The notes below the pieces were generated by a model. That model was given only the letters and a program-made list of their open reading frames with translations. It had not been told where the DNA came from and did no database searches. DNA of 64,000 nt. It comes from Plenodomus lindquistii (Eukaryota; Ascomycota; Dothideomycetes; Pleosporales; Leptosphaeriaceae). The stretch is taken from positions 2,108,001-2,172,000 of the forward strand of contig JANUWI010000005.1 in NCBI GenBank assembly GCA_025504975.1. The letters run 5' to 3'. Positions 55,653-64,000 of the stretch are shown piece after piece; within the stretch, counting starts at the first letter, position 1, and every line of letters begins with the position of its first letter. The translations under genes and the position numbers were made by a program.

Positions 55653-57393
55653 ATGCCCTGGCTTTCCGAACGCTCCTTTCCTCTCCCAACAGTCGACCTC
55701 GTCTCCTTCGCCTTTGGCAACGATTCCCCAGATTTCGACGACAATGCTGCCATCTACCACGACGTGTCTGATTCCTCGCGTTCACTCTCCCGCTCCCAAT
55801 CACGCACTCTAGTCCGTCAGCTCGTGGCCGGCTTCCGCGCCGCTGGTCTGCAACCCGGTGATTGTTTCGCAATCTCCAGTTTCAATGACATTCTGTACCC
55901 CATCGCGTTCCTTGGTGGTGTAGGTGCAGGGGGTGTATATAGCGGTACCAACCCTGCATACCGTGTTGCAGAACTACGGCATCACATACGGACAGCGGAA
56001 GTCAGGTTCTTCATTGTAGAGCCAGAGTTACTAGACGTCGTTGTTGAGAGTGCAGACGCAGAAGGCATCCCGCGTAGCAACATCTTCATCTTCGACACCC
56101 GTGGTCAGGCTTTCCCACCCGGTTTCCGCTCATGGAAATGGCTCCTCCAACACGGCCAAAGCGACTGGATCCGCATCACCGATCTCGAAACACTCAAAAA
56201 CACCGATGTAGCGCGTCTGACTACAAGCGGGACCACTGGCCTCCCTAAAATGGCGGGTCAGAGCCACTACAACGCCACGAGTTTTCACGTCATGAGCACA
56301 GACGTCGAGACAAAACCACCATGGCAAAAGAGGCAAGTTGCACCTCTCCCCATGTTCCACGTCATGGCCGTCCCAGGCGTGCATGCCTCGCCCCTCCGCA
56401 CAGGGGATCCGATGTGGGTGATGCGCAGATTCGAACTCGTCCCGTATCTAGCGGCTATTGAGAAACACGCCATTACGAACCTGACCATGGTGCCACCTCT
56501 AGTCATTGGCATCATCAACGCGCCAGTAACCAAAAAGTACAGTCTCAAAAGCGTGCGCTCCGTCCTCGTAGCTGCGGCGCCGCTCGACGCAATCAGCCAA
56601 CAACGATTACAGGCATTGTGCGCGGAAGATGCAAGGTGTACACAGGCATGGGGAATGACGGAGACGACAAGTGGCTTGATAGCCTTTGAGTACCCGGAGA
56701 AGGACGACACAGGGAGTATTGGGAGGGTCTTTCCAAACACCGATATCAAGTATGCTTCTTCCTTCCTTCCCCCCCCCCCCCCCTTCTTTCCCTCTTTCAC
56801 GCTAGAAACGTAAAACCCAGACTAATCTGATTTTCCAAAGACTCCTCGACGACAACGGCAAAGACATCACAGCCTTCGACACCAGAGGCGAGCTCTGCGT
56901 CCGTGGCCCCACAATCATCCGCGGCTACCATAAGAACCCCAAAGCCAACGCTGAAACCTTTGACCAAGCTGGCTACTTACATACAGGCGATATCATGTAC
57001 TGCGACGGTAAGACGCAAAAGTGGTATATTGTCGATCGCAAAAAGGAACTCATCAAAGTCCGCGGTTTCCAGGTCGCGCCGCCGGAAATCGAGGCTGTGT
57101 TGCGTGAAGCTTCGGATATGATTGTGGATGTTGCTGTCATTGGTGTAAAGAGTGGGTCGGGCGATGACGTCGAGGCTCCGCGTGCGTATGTGGTGAGGAG
57201 GCCGGGGACGAACGTTACGGAGGAAGAGGTGAAGAAGATGGTGAGTGATAAGCTGGCAAGCTATAAGCGGTTAACAGGTGGTGTGGTGTTTGTAAATGAG
57301 ATTCCTAAAAGTCCTAGTGGAAAGATTTTGAAGAGGGTGTTGAGGGAGAGGGCGGACGCTGAAGAGGGTAGTGGCGCTAAGGCGAAGTTGTAA
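55653..57393 (+). CDS. 4-coumarate-CoA ligase-like acyl-CoA synthetase, peroxisomal (PTS1)
   Basis: The model has two exons: 55653-56749 and 56841-57393, with a 91-nt intron (GTATGC to CCAAAG), giving 549 aa. The AMP-binding P-loop is LTTSGTTGLPKM (189-200). Other motifs are the substrate/adenine region QAWGMTETTSGL, the hinge motif YLHTGDIMYCD, DRKKELIKVRGFQVAPPEIE and the catalytic-lysine end IPKSPSGKILKR. The enzyme activates a carboxylic acid as acyl-AMP, then transfers it to CoA. The C-terminus is AKL, a canonical type-1 peroxisomal targeting tripeptide. Fungal 4CL-like enzymes of this kind act in peroxisomal aromatic or fatty-acid catabolism, or in natural-product pathways. No pathway partners lie nearby. 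Confidence 0.9.
56769..56783. repeat. 15-base C tract in an intron
   Basis: Fifteen consecutive C lie within the 91-nt intron of the acyl-CoA synthetase gene. The tract is prone to slippage and sequencing error, but does not affect the exons. Confidence 0.8.
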
Positions 57394-57604
57394 TGAAGCT
57401 GTGGAATAAGTCTAGGGAAAAATCATAACACAAGAGTGGGTGAGCTAAAGAGGTATAAGTACGTTCACGGGTCCTTGCTCAGTCAAATGCACATCTGAGC
57501 AACACTATAAGCAGTCGCGACTGTGGATATGCGCAACTCTTAGAACATCGTCTGCTTGAACTAAGTCGACAAGCCGATCCTAGCGTTGCCTCAAGCTTCC
57601 TCCA

Positions 57605-60147
57605 TCAAATCAACGCCCTAGGATCCACAACTCCACCCCCATCCCCACTCCCACCATCTACATCAATTCCCACTCCCCTTTTGAACTGCAACAACCACGC
57701 CTCATGATCTGCAGGCGTCTGATTCCACATATCATCCCCATCATACATGATCCACCTTGCCTGATGCTGAATCTCTTCATCAGAAGGGACATGGCAATTC
57801 GGGTTCTTGGGCGACATGGTGGCAGCGGCCCAGCGCCGCATGTCGCTGTCGAAGATGCGGTAGAAGTTCATGTCGTCGGGAAGTAGCGCGCGCCAGCGTC
57901 CGTACATGTCTAGGGGCGGGGGGGTGAGGACAGAGGGGTTGGCGTTTGTAGTTTCGGAGGGTGGGTGGTCGGGTGAGTCTGCGAACATGAGGGCGTAGGG
58001 GTTGGTTTCGGGGAGCGGGATAGGAACGTCCCAGTCTAGATTAGATTGTGGTTGTTGGGTCGATTCGAGGGTGTGAGACGGACTGGTTACACTCGCTCGT
58101 TGCTTAAAACCGGAGAGCCAGTCGCTACTGGAATATATTCCCATGATGATCCAATTTGCGAACATGTCCGATGGGGTGTCGGACTCTTCCTCCATTCGTC
58201 TTACAATTGCGCATGCTTCGGTTTGTAGTTGATTATCGTCGATATGAGCGTTTAGAGCCTGTTGATTCAATACAAAGCTGCGGAGGTGACTCTCCAGAGG
58301 GCACATCTCGAAAAGATGGTCTTTTCCGTTGATCTTGAGGGGCGATTGTCTGCTTTCACTTGATGTTCTCATTGGCCCAAATTTGGCTTGCCGAACGAGC
58401 TCTGGCGCAGCCATGATCAGGTCGCGGAGCCAGGAAGGGCTAGATGCCATCTCGGTAACGTGCACACTAGCAAAGGCTTCACCAGCAAAGATGATGCGAC
58501 AGGCTTCAAGCTGCATCGCATCATTGGAAGGAATCTGTTGCGTTTTGTCGAAATAACGCTGAATGAAGAACTCAATTTCTACTTTGAGCATCTCGTAGGC
58601 ATTCGGAGGGGAGCCCCACGGTGGATCACTCGCTCTCATTGGGATGAGCGTCGTCCGTTCGTAGTCGTTACAGTCTGTCCCATGTGTTAGCTTCTGCTGC
58701 TTACGTTACGGAATGTTCACGGACATGCTGGGATGGCGCTTTCCACCATATCTGACGTGGCCTGGTCGAAACCCCAGTCGCCATTCCAACTCGCCATAGT
58801 CGCTCCAGATTTGAAGTGATCAGCCAGATGATCCGTCCTTTCTTCCCATGTGCTCATTGTGATTGAGCAGAACCCGCATCGAGACCGTATTTCGGGCATT
58901 GGTAGCATCCAGTGTGCCATGGACCACTGCGTGAACTTCGCGCCGTGAACTAGGCGAAGGTGCTGTACCAAGTGATCTTTTCGGTGGAAAGTTCGTTCCT
59001 CAAGGCTCCTTTCCTGGCAGGCGGAATAGTGATGCGCTTCAATATGTGCATCGTCTGGCGCGACTTCGCCGCAGAACACACAGCAGGGTTCCGGAGCATC
59101 CTTTTTAGGAGCTCGAGGGCCATGAAGTGCGCATATCCACTTCTCCAGAGGCAAGTGAAGTGACTTCTCGTGGCGCTGCCAGTCGTACTTTGTCTTGAAG
59201 ACTTCAGTGCAGAAGGTACACTGATACGGCATCAATGGCTCAGCAACCTGGTGTTGCTCAAGATGGCGACGTCTGCTAGCGCGCTTCCTACGAGGAGGTC
59301 GGCGCATCTTCAGGGAAGACTGTGAGCCCGAAGAGCGATGGGCTGAGAAATCGCCACTTGATTGCGATGTTGCAGCACTGCTGGCCGATGATCTAGCATA
59401 GGGGGATTGCCAAGGATCCGTATATCGCGAAGACGGTCCTGCCTTTTCGTCTAAACAATAGTTAGTAGAAGTCATCGATATTGGAAACCCACCACCAGCA
59501 CTCGTGGACTTACGAGATGATCTCCTCGACGTCGATGCCATGGCTCTCGCTATGTCATGAGCATCAGCAGGCTCATGCTCTGGCGGAGAGTCTACCCAGC
59601 GTTGCAGCGGATCTTTGTAATTGGATTCTGATCTAAAAGCAGGTGTGCCAGGCCTGTGGATGATGTCCATGGGATTTGCTTGAACGTTGACCTGCGGAGA
59701 TGCAGGACGGACACCCTGGACCTTCCCTCTGCGTCTAGCATTGGCGAACCAATTTGTCAGTTGTGCCTTGTTGAGCCCTGTTCGTTCCTGGAGGGCAGCC
59801 ATCTCATCTTCATTGGGATATGGATGTTGCTGATGAACAGCAAGCCAATTTTTGAGGGTACGGATGACGTCTCTTGAGAAGCGACTGCCAAGTTTTGGTC
59901 GCGTTATGGGGGTACCAGGAGTGAGGGGTGACGAGACTGCTGTGGAATGATTCGAGAGGTCACGGAAGGGTGACTCTAACGACCACAACTCATCGTAGTT
60001 GCCTGTTGCAGATTGAGAGGTAGCCAAAGCGTTGGATAAGTCACTGAAGTCATTGCCCTGCGGAGTGAGTCCTGTAAAGAAAGCATCGCTGTGAAGAGCA
60101 AAGAGCGACTCGAGGTCATGTTGAGACATTGCGCCGGTATGGGCCAT
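57605..60147 (-). CDS. Homeodomain (TALE/KN) plus C2H2 zinc-finger transcription factor
   Basis: The model has three exons: 60147-59514, 59450-58725 and 58674-57605, with introns of 63 and 50 nt, giving 809 aa. A TALE-type homeodomain lies at about 90-142, with LNKAQLTNWFANARRRGK in helix 3. C2H2-type fingers follow: YQCTFCTEVFKTKYDWQRHE, a CVFCGEV...H...H unit, RKDHLVQHLRLVH and RCGFCSITMSTWEERTDHL. The long C-terminal frame (57605-58639) joins through IPAYCNDYERTTLIPMRASD and carries repeated QxEACRII-type helical blocks. It is therefore part of this gene, not a separate one. The first intron (TACTAAC branch) is 63 nt with no stop, so retention would insert 21 residues. The role is nuclear DNA binding and targets are unknown. 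Confidence 0.85.
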
Positions 60148-61437
60148 GTCGATGGAGATGGACGTTGAACATCAGAGTGGTGATGCGGGGAAAATATGAG
60201 GGGATGTGGTGCGAAAGTCCAGATGCGGCTCTGTAACAGGATCCGATGATTTGGTCAGAGTCTAACCGGTGATGGAAAGGTGGCATGTCGAATGCGCCTT
60301 GTCAGTGGATGCAAGAAAAGCAGACGCCATATTGCATTATACGGTGTCCTGATTGGAGGCTATTGTTTGGCGATGGTGAGGTTTCACTGCTTACTGCTGT
60401 GGAGACACTGGTCAAACAGAGACGGTCACGTAGTGGAGGAAATGAACCACCTGGACCCGGGGAGTTTACGGATGGTGCCTGCATTGATAGTAGTCGCTAG
60501 ACACACCTGCATGGAGTGTGCTGTGAGGGCGAATTGGCGGAAGATGAACGTCGCGGCGAAGCATGTTGTGTGTGTGTGTGTTGTTATAGAAACCAAACGC
60601 CGGCGGGTGGTCCTCAGGCAAGACCCCTGCATGCGTGGAGATGGCAAAGTCACGTGTACTCGCGACGATACTCGACATATTTTTGTGGTCCCGGGTCTTG
60701 TCTCCGAGAGAATGCCAGTCAAATTGATGGTATTTCACTCGGAGTATAAAGCGTTGCAGTTCCGACGCGTACCGCGCGACTCTAGGCGGACGACAACAAC
60801 TCCAGTCTTCCGAGCCGGATCAGCCTGGAGGCTTGATTCAGGTACCGCCCATGGCCGCAGTGGGGCAGACTGGCTGTCGTTGATGTTTGTTGACTTTCCA
60901 TCAGTTAGATCGCAGATTAGCCGGTACGCTGCTTTGAAACATGGACCGGGCCATTAGCAGAAGTTGGCGATGGATACCTTGGTGTTGAGCGGCCGACAGC
61001 CTCCCCATTATTGGCTCCCAGCCACCAGCAGCCAAACAAGCGCAATTGCATCATGGCATCGTAGTCGCTGCCGTATTCGCATCAAACTCTGGCCCAATCT
61101 CACCACGCGCGAGCCTGTCCTTGTTTTGCAGCCCATCTCCGCTCACACCCGCCGTCTTCCTCGGCCCCTGCCATCCGTTCCATCTCTCGACTCACCTCGA
61201 CTGGCATCAACTTTGACCGTGTAGAGTATCGCATGCTGAAGTGCAAATCGCATCCCGTCCCACTATCCACGAGCTAGCGCCCGGATTCTCCGGTCCCGTC
61301 CAGATTCAGCAGGAACTCCTGTTCCCCCGAGCGACGCGCACCTTCCCGGCAGCCCAAACATCGCCATCACCACCAGCCTGGACTCCCACCACAAGGCCTT
61401 GTCGTCGTCGCACAACGCGCTCCCCCGCGACAATTGG

Positions 61438-61469
<32 letters not shown>

Positions 61470-61493
61470 AAACACACACAACACCACGCAAGC
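60148..61493. other. Divergent promoter region
   Basis: This lies between the homeodomain/C2H2 gene (minus) and the small TM protein (plus). It contains a short (GT)n run at about 60569-60582. A 225-codon frame (60280-60957) lacks motifs and starts inside what should be promoter, so it is not accepted. Confidence 0.45.
61444..61469. repeat. (CA)13 microsatellite
   Basis: This is a perfect CA dinucleotide run in the 5' leader, about 25 bases before the ATG at 61494. If translated from the upstream ATG at 61434 it would give a run of His-Thr, so the downstream start is preferred. Confidence 0.85.
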
Positions 61494-62090
61494 ATGCCCG
61501 CCGTCCTAGACCCCTACGACGCGCACCTCGCCGCGCAAATAGAAAACATGGTCGCCGTCACGCCCCGCAACCCCAGCCACGCCGCCCCAATCTACAATGC
61601 GCAACCACAACCACAACCCCATGCCAAACGCCAACAAATGCTCATCCAGCAAGGCATAATACCAACCTACTACAACCTCTCCGGCCCCACCCCCGGCACC
61701 GTCGTCGGCATAGTCCTCGGCTCCGTCGCAGGCTTCCTGCTCATCGTCTGGCTGCTCTACAGCCTGACAAACGGCGCGGCGCGCACCCGCGGCACCACGA
61801 CCGCCATGGCCGGCGAAGAAGAAATCGTTGTGCGTCGGCGCAGGAATTCGCACGGAAACACGTCGAGGGCGAGGAGTAGCAGGCAGATGCGCGAGGTGAG
61901 CCGGAGCCCGAGACGGAATTCGGGCAGGAGCCAGGTTTTGGTGGATGAGAGGAGGCCGGTGACGAGGACGAGGAGTGTGCTTGTTGAGGAGAGGAGGAGG
62001 GTCCCGGGGGATGATGTGGTGGAGGTTATTGAGGAGTCTGATGATTATAGGGAACGGAGGGGAAATCGGAGAAGTGGTGGATATCGGTGA
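61494..62090 (+). CDS. Small single-TM protein, basic cytosolic tail
   Basis: This is an intronless 198-aa protein starting MPAVLDPYDAHLAAQIENM. One membrane span (TVVGIVLGSVAGFLLIVWLLYSL) lies at about 68-92. A strongly basic Arg/Ser-rich tail follows, with VVRRRRNS, SRSPRRNS and RRVPGDD, and acidic EVIEESDD near the end. The layout (short lumenal part, one span, basic disordered tail) is that of a type-III anchored adaptor. The family appears fungal and its function is unknown. The ATG at 61434 is in frame but reads through the CA microsatellite, so it is rejected as the start. Confidence 0.7.
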   Translation: MPAVLDPYDAHLAAQIENMVAVTPRNPSHAAPIYNAQPQPQPHAKRQQMLIQQGIIPTYYNLSGPTPGTVVGIVLGSVAGFLLIVWLLYSLTNGAARTRGTTTAMAGEEEIVVRRRRNSHGNTSRARSSRQMREVSRSPRRNSGRSQVLVDERRPVTRTRSVLVEERRRVPGDDVVEVIEESDDYRERRGNRRSGGYR

Positions 62091-62643
62091 GTTGGACATG
62101 TGATTAGTGTGTGGAATGCAGGCTGACAGCTGATACAGGTGAAATATTCCCGACGGCGATGCGCTTTGCGACGCGTTTTTGACACATGCATGCACCTTTG
62201 ATGTTACACGTTATTTACCCTTCTTGTTCTTTCTTCTCAAACATACACGGTCATACTCTTGGCTAGAGCATTGTACGATTTCGCGTAATGTGTATCACTT
62301 CTGGCGTTGTTGGGCGGATTGCATGGAGCGCGGCGGAGGTAAGGATCAACGGAACGGACGCATGACGGGACGGTACATGAGCTTGAAAGGACTGATCCCC
62401 CCCAATACAGTTTGCTACAATCAGTATGTAATCGACGCATTGTGGCGCGCTCACGCGTCAGCGATTGATTTATCAAGTTAGCGAGTATATAGCAATCTTA
62501 TCCGACTTGAAAAAGTCTCATTCTACGTAAACTGATTATAGCTATATATAAACTCGTGTTTATATACCTCCATCCACCTTGTACAGTCCGACTATACATC
62601 TCATCGTTAAAACTCTCATTACTACATCATTAACATCCACCAC
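62091..62643. other. Convergent intergenic region
   Basis: This lies between the 3' ends of the small TM gene and the AlkB-like gene. AT-rich TATATA runs at about 62544-62570 are consistent with polyadenylation/efficiency elements. No gene is seen. Confidence 0.4.
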
Positions 62644-64000
62644 TCACAACAACCCCCTCCCATCATACCCCCCCTCATCCCCCCCAACCACATACCCTGG
62701 CCTATCCGCCTCCCCCAAAGACTCCAACGCAATCCTCCGACACGTCAACGCAAACCTCAACTTCCCCGCATGCCCAACCGCATGCTCATAATACCTCTGC
62801 AACCCCCTCCCATGCATAACCACCACATCCCCATGTCCCAGCGCCAAATCCAGCACATCTCTCGCCTGGCCCCTAGCCTTTAATCCCAGTTCCGCTGGAA
62901 TTTGCTTGCGACGCGCGTTATACGCTTTTGTGTCTGAGAGTTTTAATGCTTCGAGCTCGGGTTGGAGAGCGAGGCGTTGGGTGTAGGACTTGCAGCCTGG
63001 CAAGGGTGGCGCGTCGTCGTAGATACCGGATGTGGAGACGCCGTGGTAGTGGCGGGCTTTCATGCGGATGCGCATGGTGCCTGGGGCGCCGAGGGAGAGC
63101 GTGGCGATTGTGGGGCCCAGACCGGTTTCGCCGTCGTCGTGGTAGGTTATTTTTTGGCCTTCGAAGTAGCCTAGGGCGAGGACTTCGTTGAAGTCGGTGT
63201 GCGAGTAAGGGGAAAGCGGCTGTGCGGGTGGGTTGGTAGGGGGTTCTGGGGCGAGGAGCAGGCGGGCGGCCCAGTTTAGACGGCTGCGTGTCGAGGTTAT
63301 GGGGCGTGCGGCGTTTTCAAAAGGGTAGGAATTTGCGGCGGCGATGAATTTGTAGGGCATGCCGTAGTTTACGGTGAATTGCCGACTGTAGTTTGGACCC
63401 TTGAGTTGTCCATTTGGCATGGGGTGGCGGACAAGGCCAATGTCGGTCTGTTGTAGCTCTTCAAACATCTCGTCAGGGCCACCGGCTTCCTCAAGTACGG
63501 TCTTGTTGGCTATCATGTGGGTGATGAAGCCCTCTATTCCAGGAACCGTATACCGATTGATGCGGTAGCCATGGGAGAAAGAGACGCGCACGTCGATCAG
63601 TGGGGAGGTAATGTCTCGAGAGAGAGTGTAGGCGCTCGTGACGGGCCAAAGGGGGTCGCGGAGGGAAAGCGCGGGGACCAACGTGTGGGGTGGGGTCTTG
63701 GTGAAGGTGCAGGAGGGGTTGCTGCATTTCCAACCCTGCCAGGCGAGGCGTGAGGTGCAGCGGCCGCAAGAGGGGCAGACGATGCCGAGCCAGAAGGCCT
63801 CAGAGGTATCTTCACCTGGGACAGAGTGCGCCGAGATCTCAGCATAGTTGGATGTGAGAGGGTACTCGTGATCGTCGTTTGGCCAGGGCGTCTTTTGCTT
63901 GAGGAACCGAGGGTCATAGACGAGCGTTCCGTCTTCTGGCTCGCAGATCTTGCCGTGATCATCAATCTTCCAGAATCGTGAGCAGGTAGGCTGGAGACAC
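62644..64000 (-). CDS. AlkB-like 2OG-Fe(II) dioxygenase with zinc-binding N-terminal part, 5' truncated by window
   Basis: The frame is open from the stop at 62644-62646 to the right edge (at least 451 codons), so the start lies outside the window. Going N to C, a zinc-ribbon-like segment reads CPSCGRCTSRLAWQGWKCSN followed by PSCTFTK. After a DUF-like linker, the AlkB core has FTVNYGMPYKFIAA and the iron-binding HTD in SPYSHTDFNEVLALGY. Further on are GLGPTIATLSLGAPGTMRIR and the distal His/Arg in YYEHAVGHAGKLRFALTCRR. ALKBH2/3-type enzymes oxidatively demethylate alkylated nucleic acids. The HxD...H...R arrangement is complete. The substrate (DNA, RNA or protein) is not determined. Confidence 0.85.
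   Translation of the reverse strand, partial: CLQPTCSRFWKIDDHGKICEPEDGTLVYDPRFLKQKTPWPNDDHEYPLTSNYAEISAHSVPGEDTSEAFWLGIVCPSCGRCTSRLAWQGWKCSNPSCTFTKTPPHTLVPALSLRDPLWPVTSAYTLSRDITSPLIDVRVSFSHGYRINRYTVPGIEGFITHMIANKTVLEEAGGPDEMFEELQQTDIGLVRHPMPNGQLKGPNYSRQFTVNYGMPYKFIAAANSYPFENAARPITSTRSRLNWAARLLLAPEPPTNPPAQPLSPYSHTDFNEVLALGYFEGQKITYHDDGETGLGPTIATLSLGAPGTMRIRMKARHYHGVSTSGIYDDAPPLPGCKSYTQRLALQPELEALKLSDTKAYNARRKQIPAELGLKARGQARDVLDLALGHGDVVVMHGRGLQRYYEHAVGHAGKLRFALTCRRIALESLGEADRPGYVVGGDEGGYDGRGLL

Noticed and set aside
60280..60957. 225-codon plus-strand frame upstream of the homeodomain/C2H2 gene
   Set aside because: It has no motif, its composition is odd, it includes a (GT)n run, and it lies in a divergent promoter.
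61434..61493. Upstream in-frame ATG of the small TM protein
   Set aside because: It would translate a CA microsatellite into a His-Thr run. The ATG at 61494 starts the plausible protein.
1..64000. tRNA, rRNA, CRISPR or intact transposable elements
   Set aside because: Looked for by eye on both strands. No cloverleaf box pair, array, terminal-repeat pair or transposase-like frame could be supported.

Overview
This window comes from a filamentous ascomycete, most likely a Dothideomycete (Pleosporales-like). The evidence is the gene content (Zn2Cys6 factors, a HET-domain locus, F-box proteins, a fused homeodomain/C2H2 factor, a Pra1-like zincophore), the many short introns of about 43 to 107 nt with GTAAGT-type donors and CTAAC/CTGAC branch points, and about 50% GC. 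No rRNA, tRNA, CRISPR array or intact transposon was recognised. Exon joins were read by eye, and each multi-exon model was checked for a total length divisible by three.

Region 1 (1-5.4 kb): two F-box genes, the second with a damaged or intron-split middle, then a GPI-anchored-type secreted protein. Region 2 (6.0-15.2 kb): a compact four-gene block that looks like a uronate/glucuronide utilisation cluster. It holds a DUF2264 (alpha/alpha)6-barrel protein, a Dal5/Liz1-type MFS carrier, a GH88 unsaturated glucuronyl hydrolase and a Zn2Cys6 regulator. The carrier and hydrolase are divergent around a promoter holding one Gal4-type CGG-N11-CCG site. Region 3 (16.3-20.8 kb): three integral membrane proteins: a four-TM protein with a UIM-like tail, a 7TM protein and a PQ-loop protein. 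Region 4 (22.5-27.1 kb): a cysteine-free secreted protein made of LPxDV repeats with Kex2 sites, a CTF1-beta-like Zn2Cys6 factor and a mitochondrial MaoC/HTD2-like hotdog dehydratase.

Region 5 (27.2-31.1 kb): a ZIP zinc transporter with a His/Cys-rich N-terminus, divergent from a Pra1/Asp f 2-like secreted zinc-binding protein. This is the classic fungal zinc-scavenging gene pair, and its shared promoter is rich in PacC-type GCCARG sites. Region 6 (32-39.5 kb): a membrane protein with a broken N-terminus, a single-TM protein of unknown function and a BTB protein with an unusually long intron. Region 7 (41.6-50 kb): the ubiquitin-system WD40 protein Doa1/Lub1, a divergent DUF2237 protein, a HET pseudogene with three in-frame TGA codons, and a 2EXR-like remnant. 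Region 8 (50.7-64 kb): a hexose transporter with a GC-AG intron, a peroxisomal 4CL-like acyl-CoA synthetase ending in AKL, a homeodomain/C2H2 factor, a small single-TM protein, and an AlkB-like dioxygenase that runs off the right edge.

The two parts that read as functional systems are the glucuronide block (6.0-15.2 kb) and the zincophore/ZIP pair (27.2-31.1 kb). The LPxDV secreted repeat protein is the most unusual single gene.
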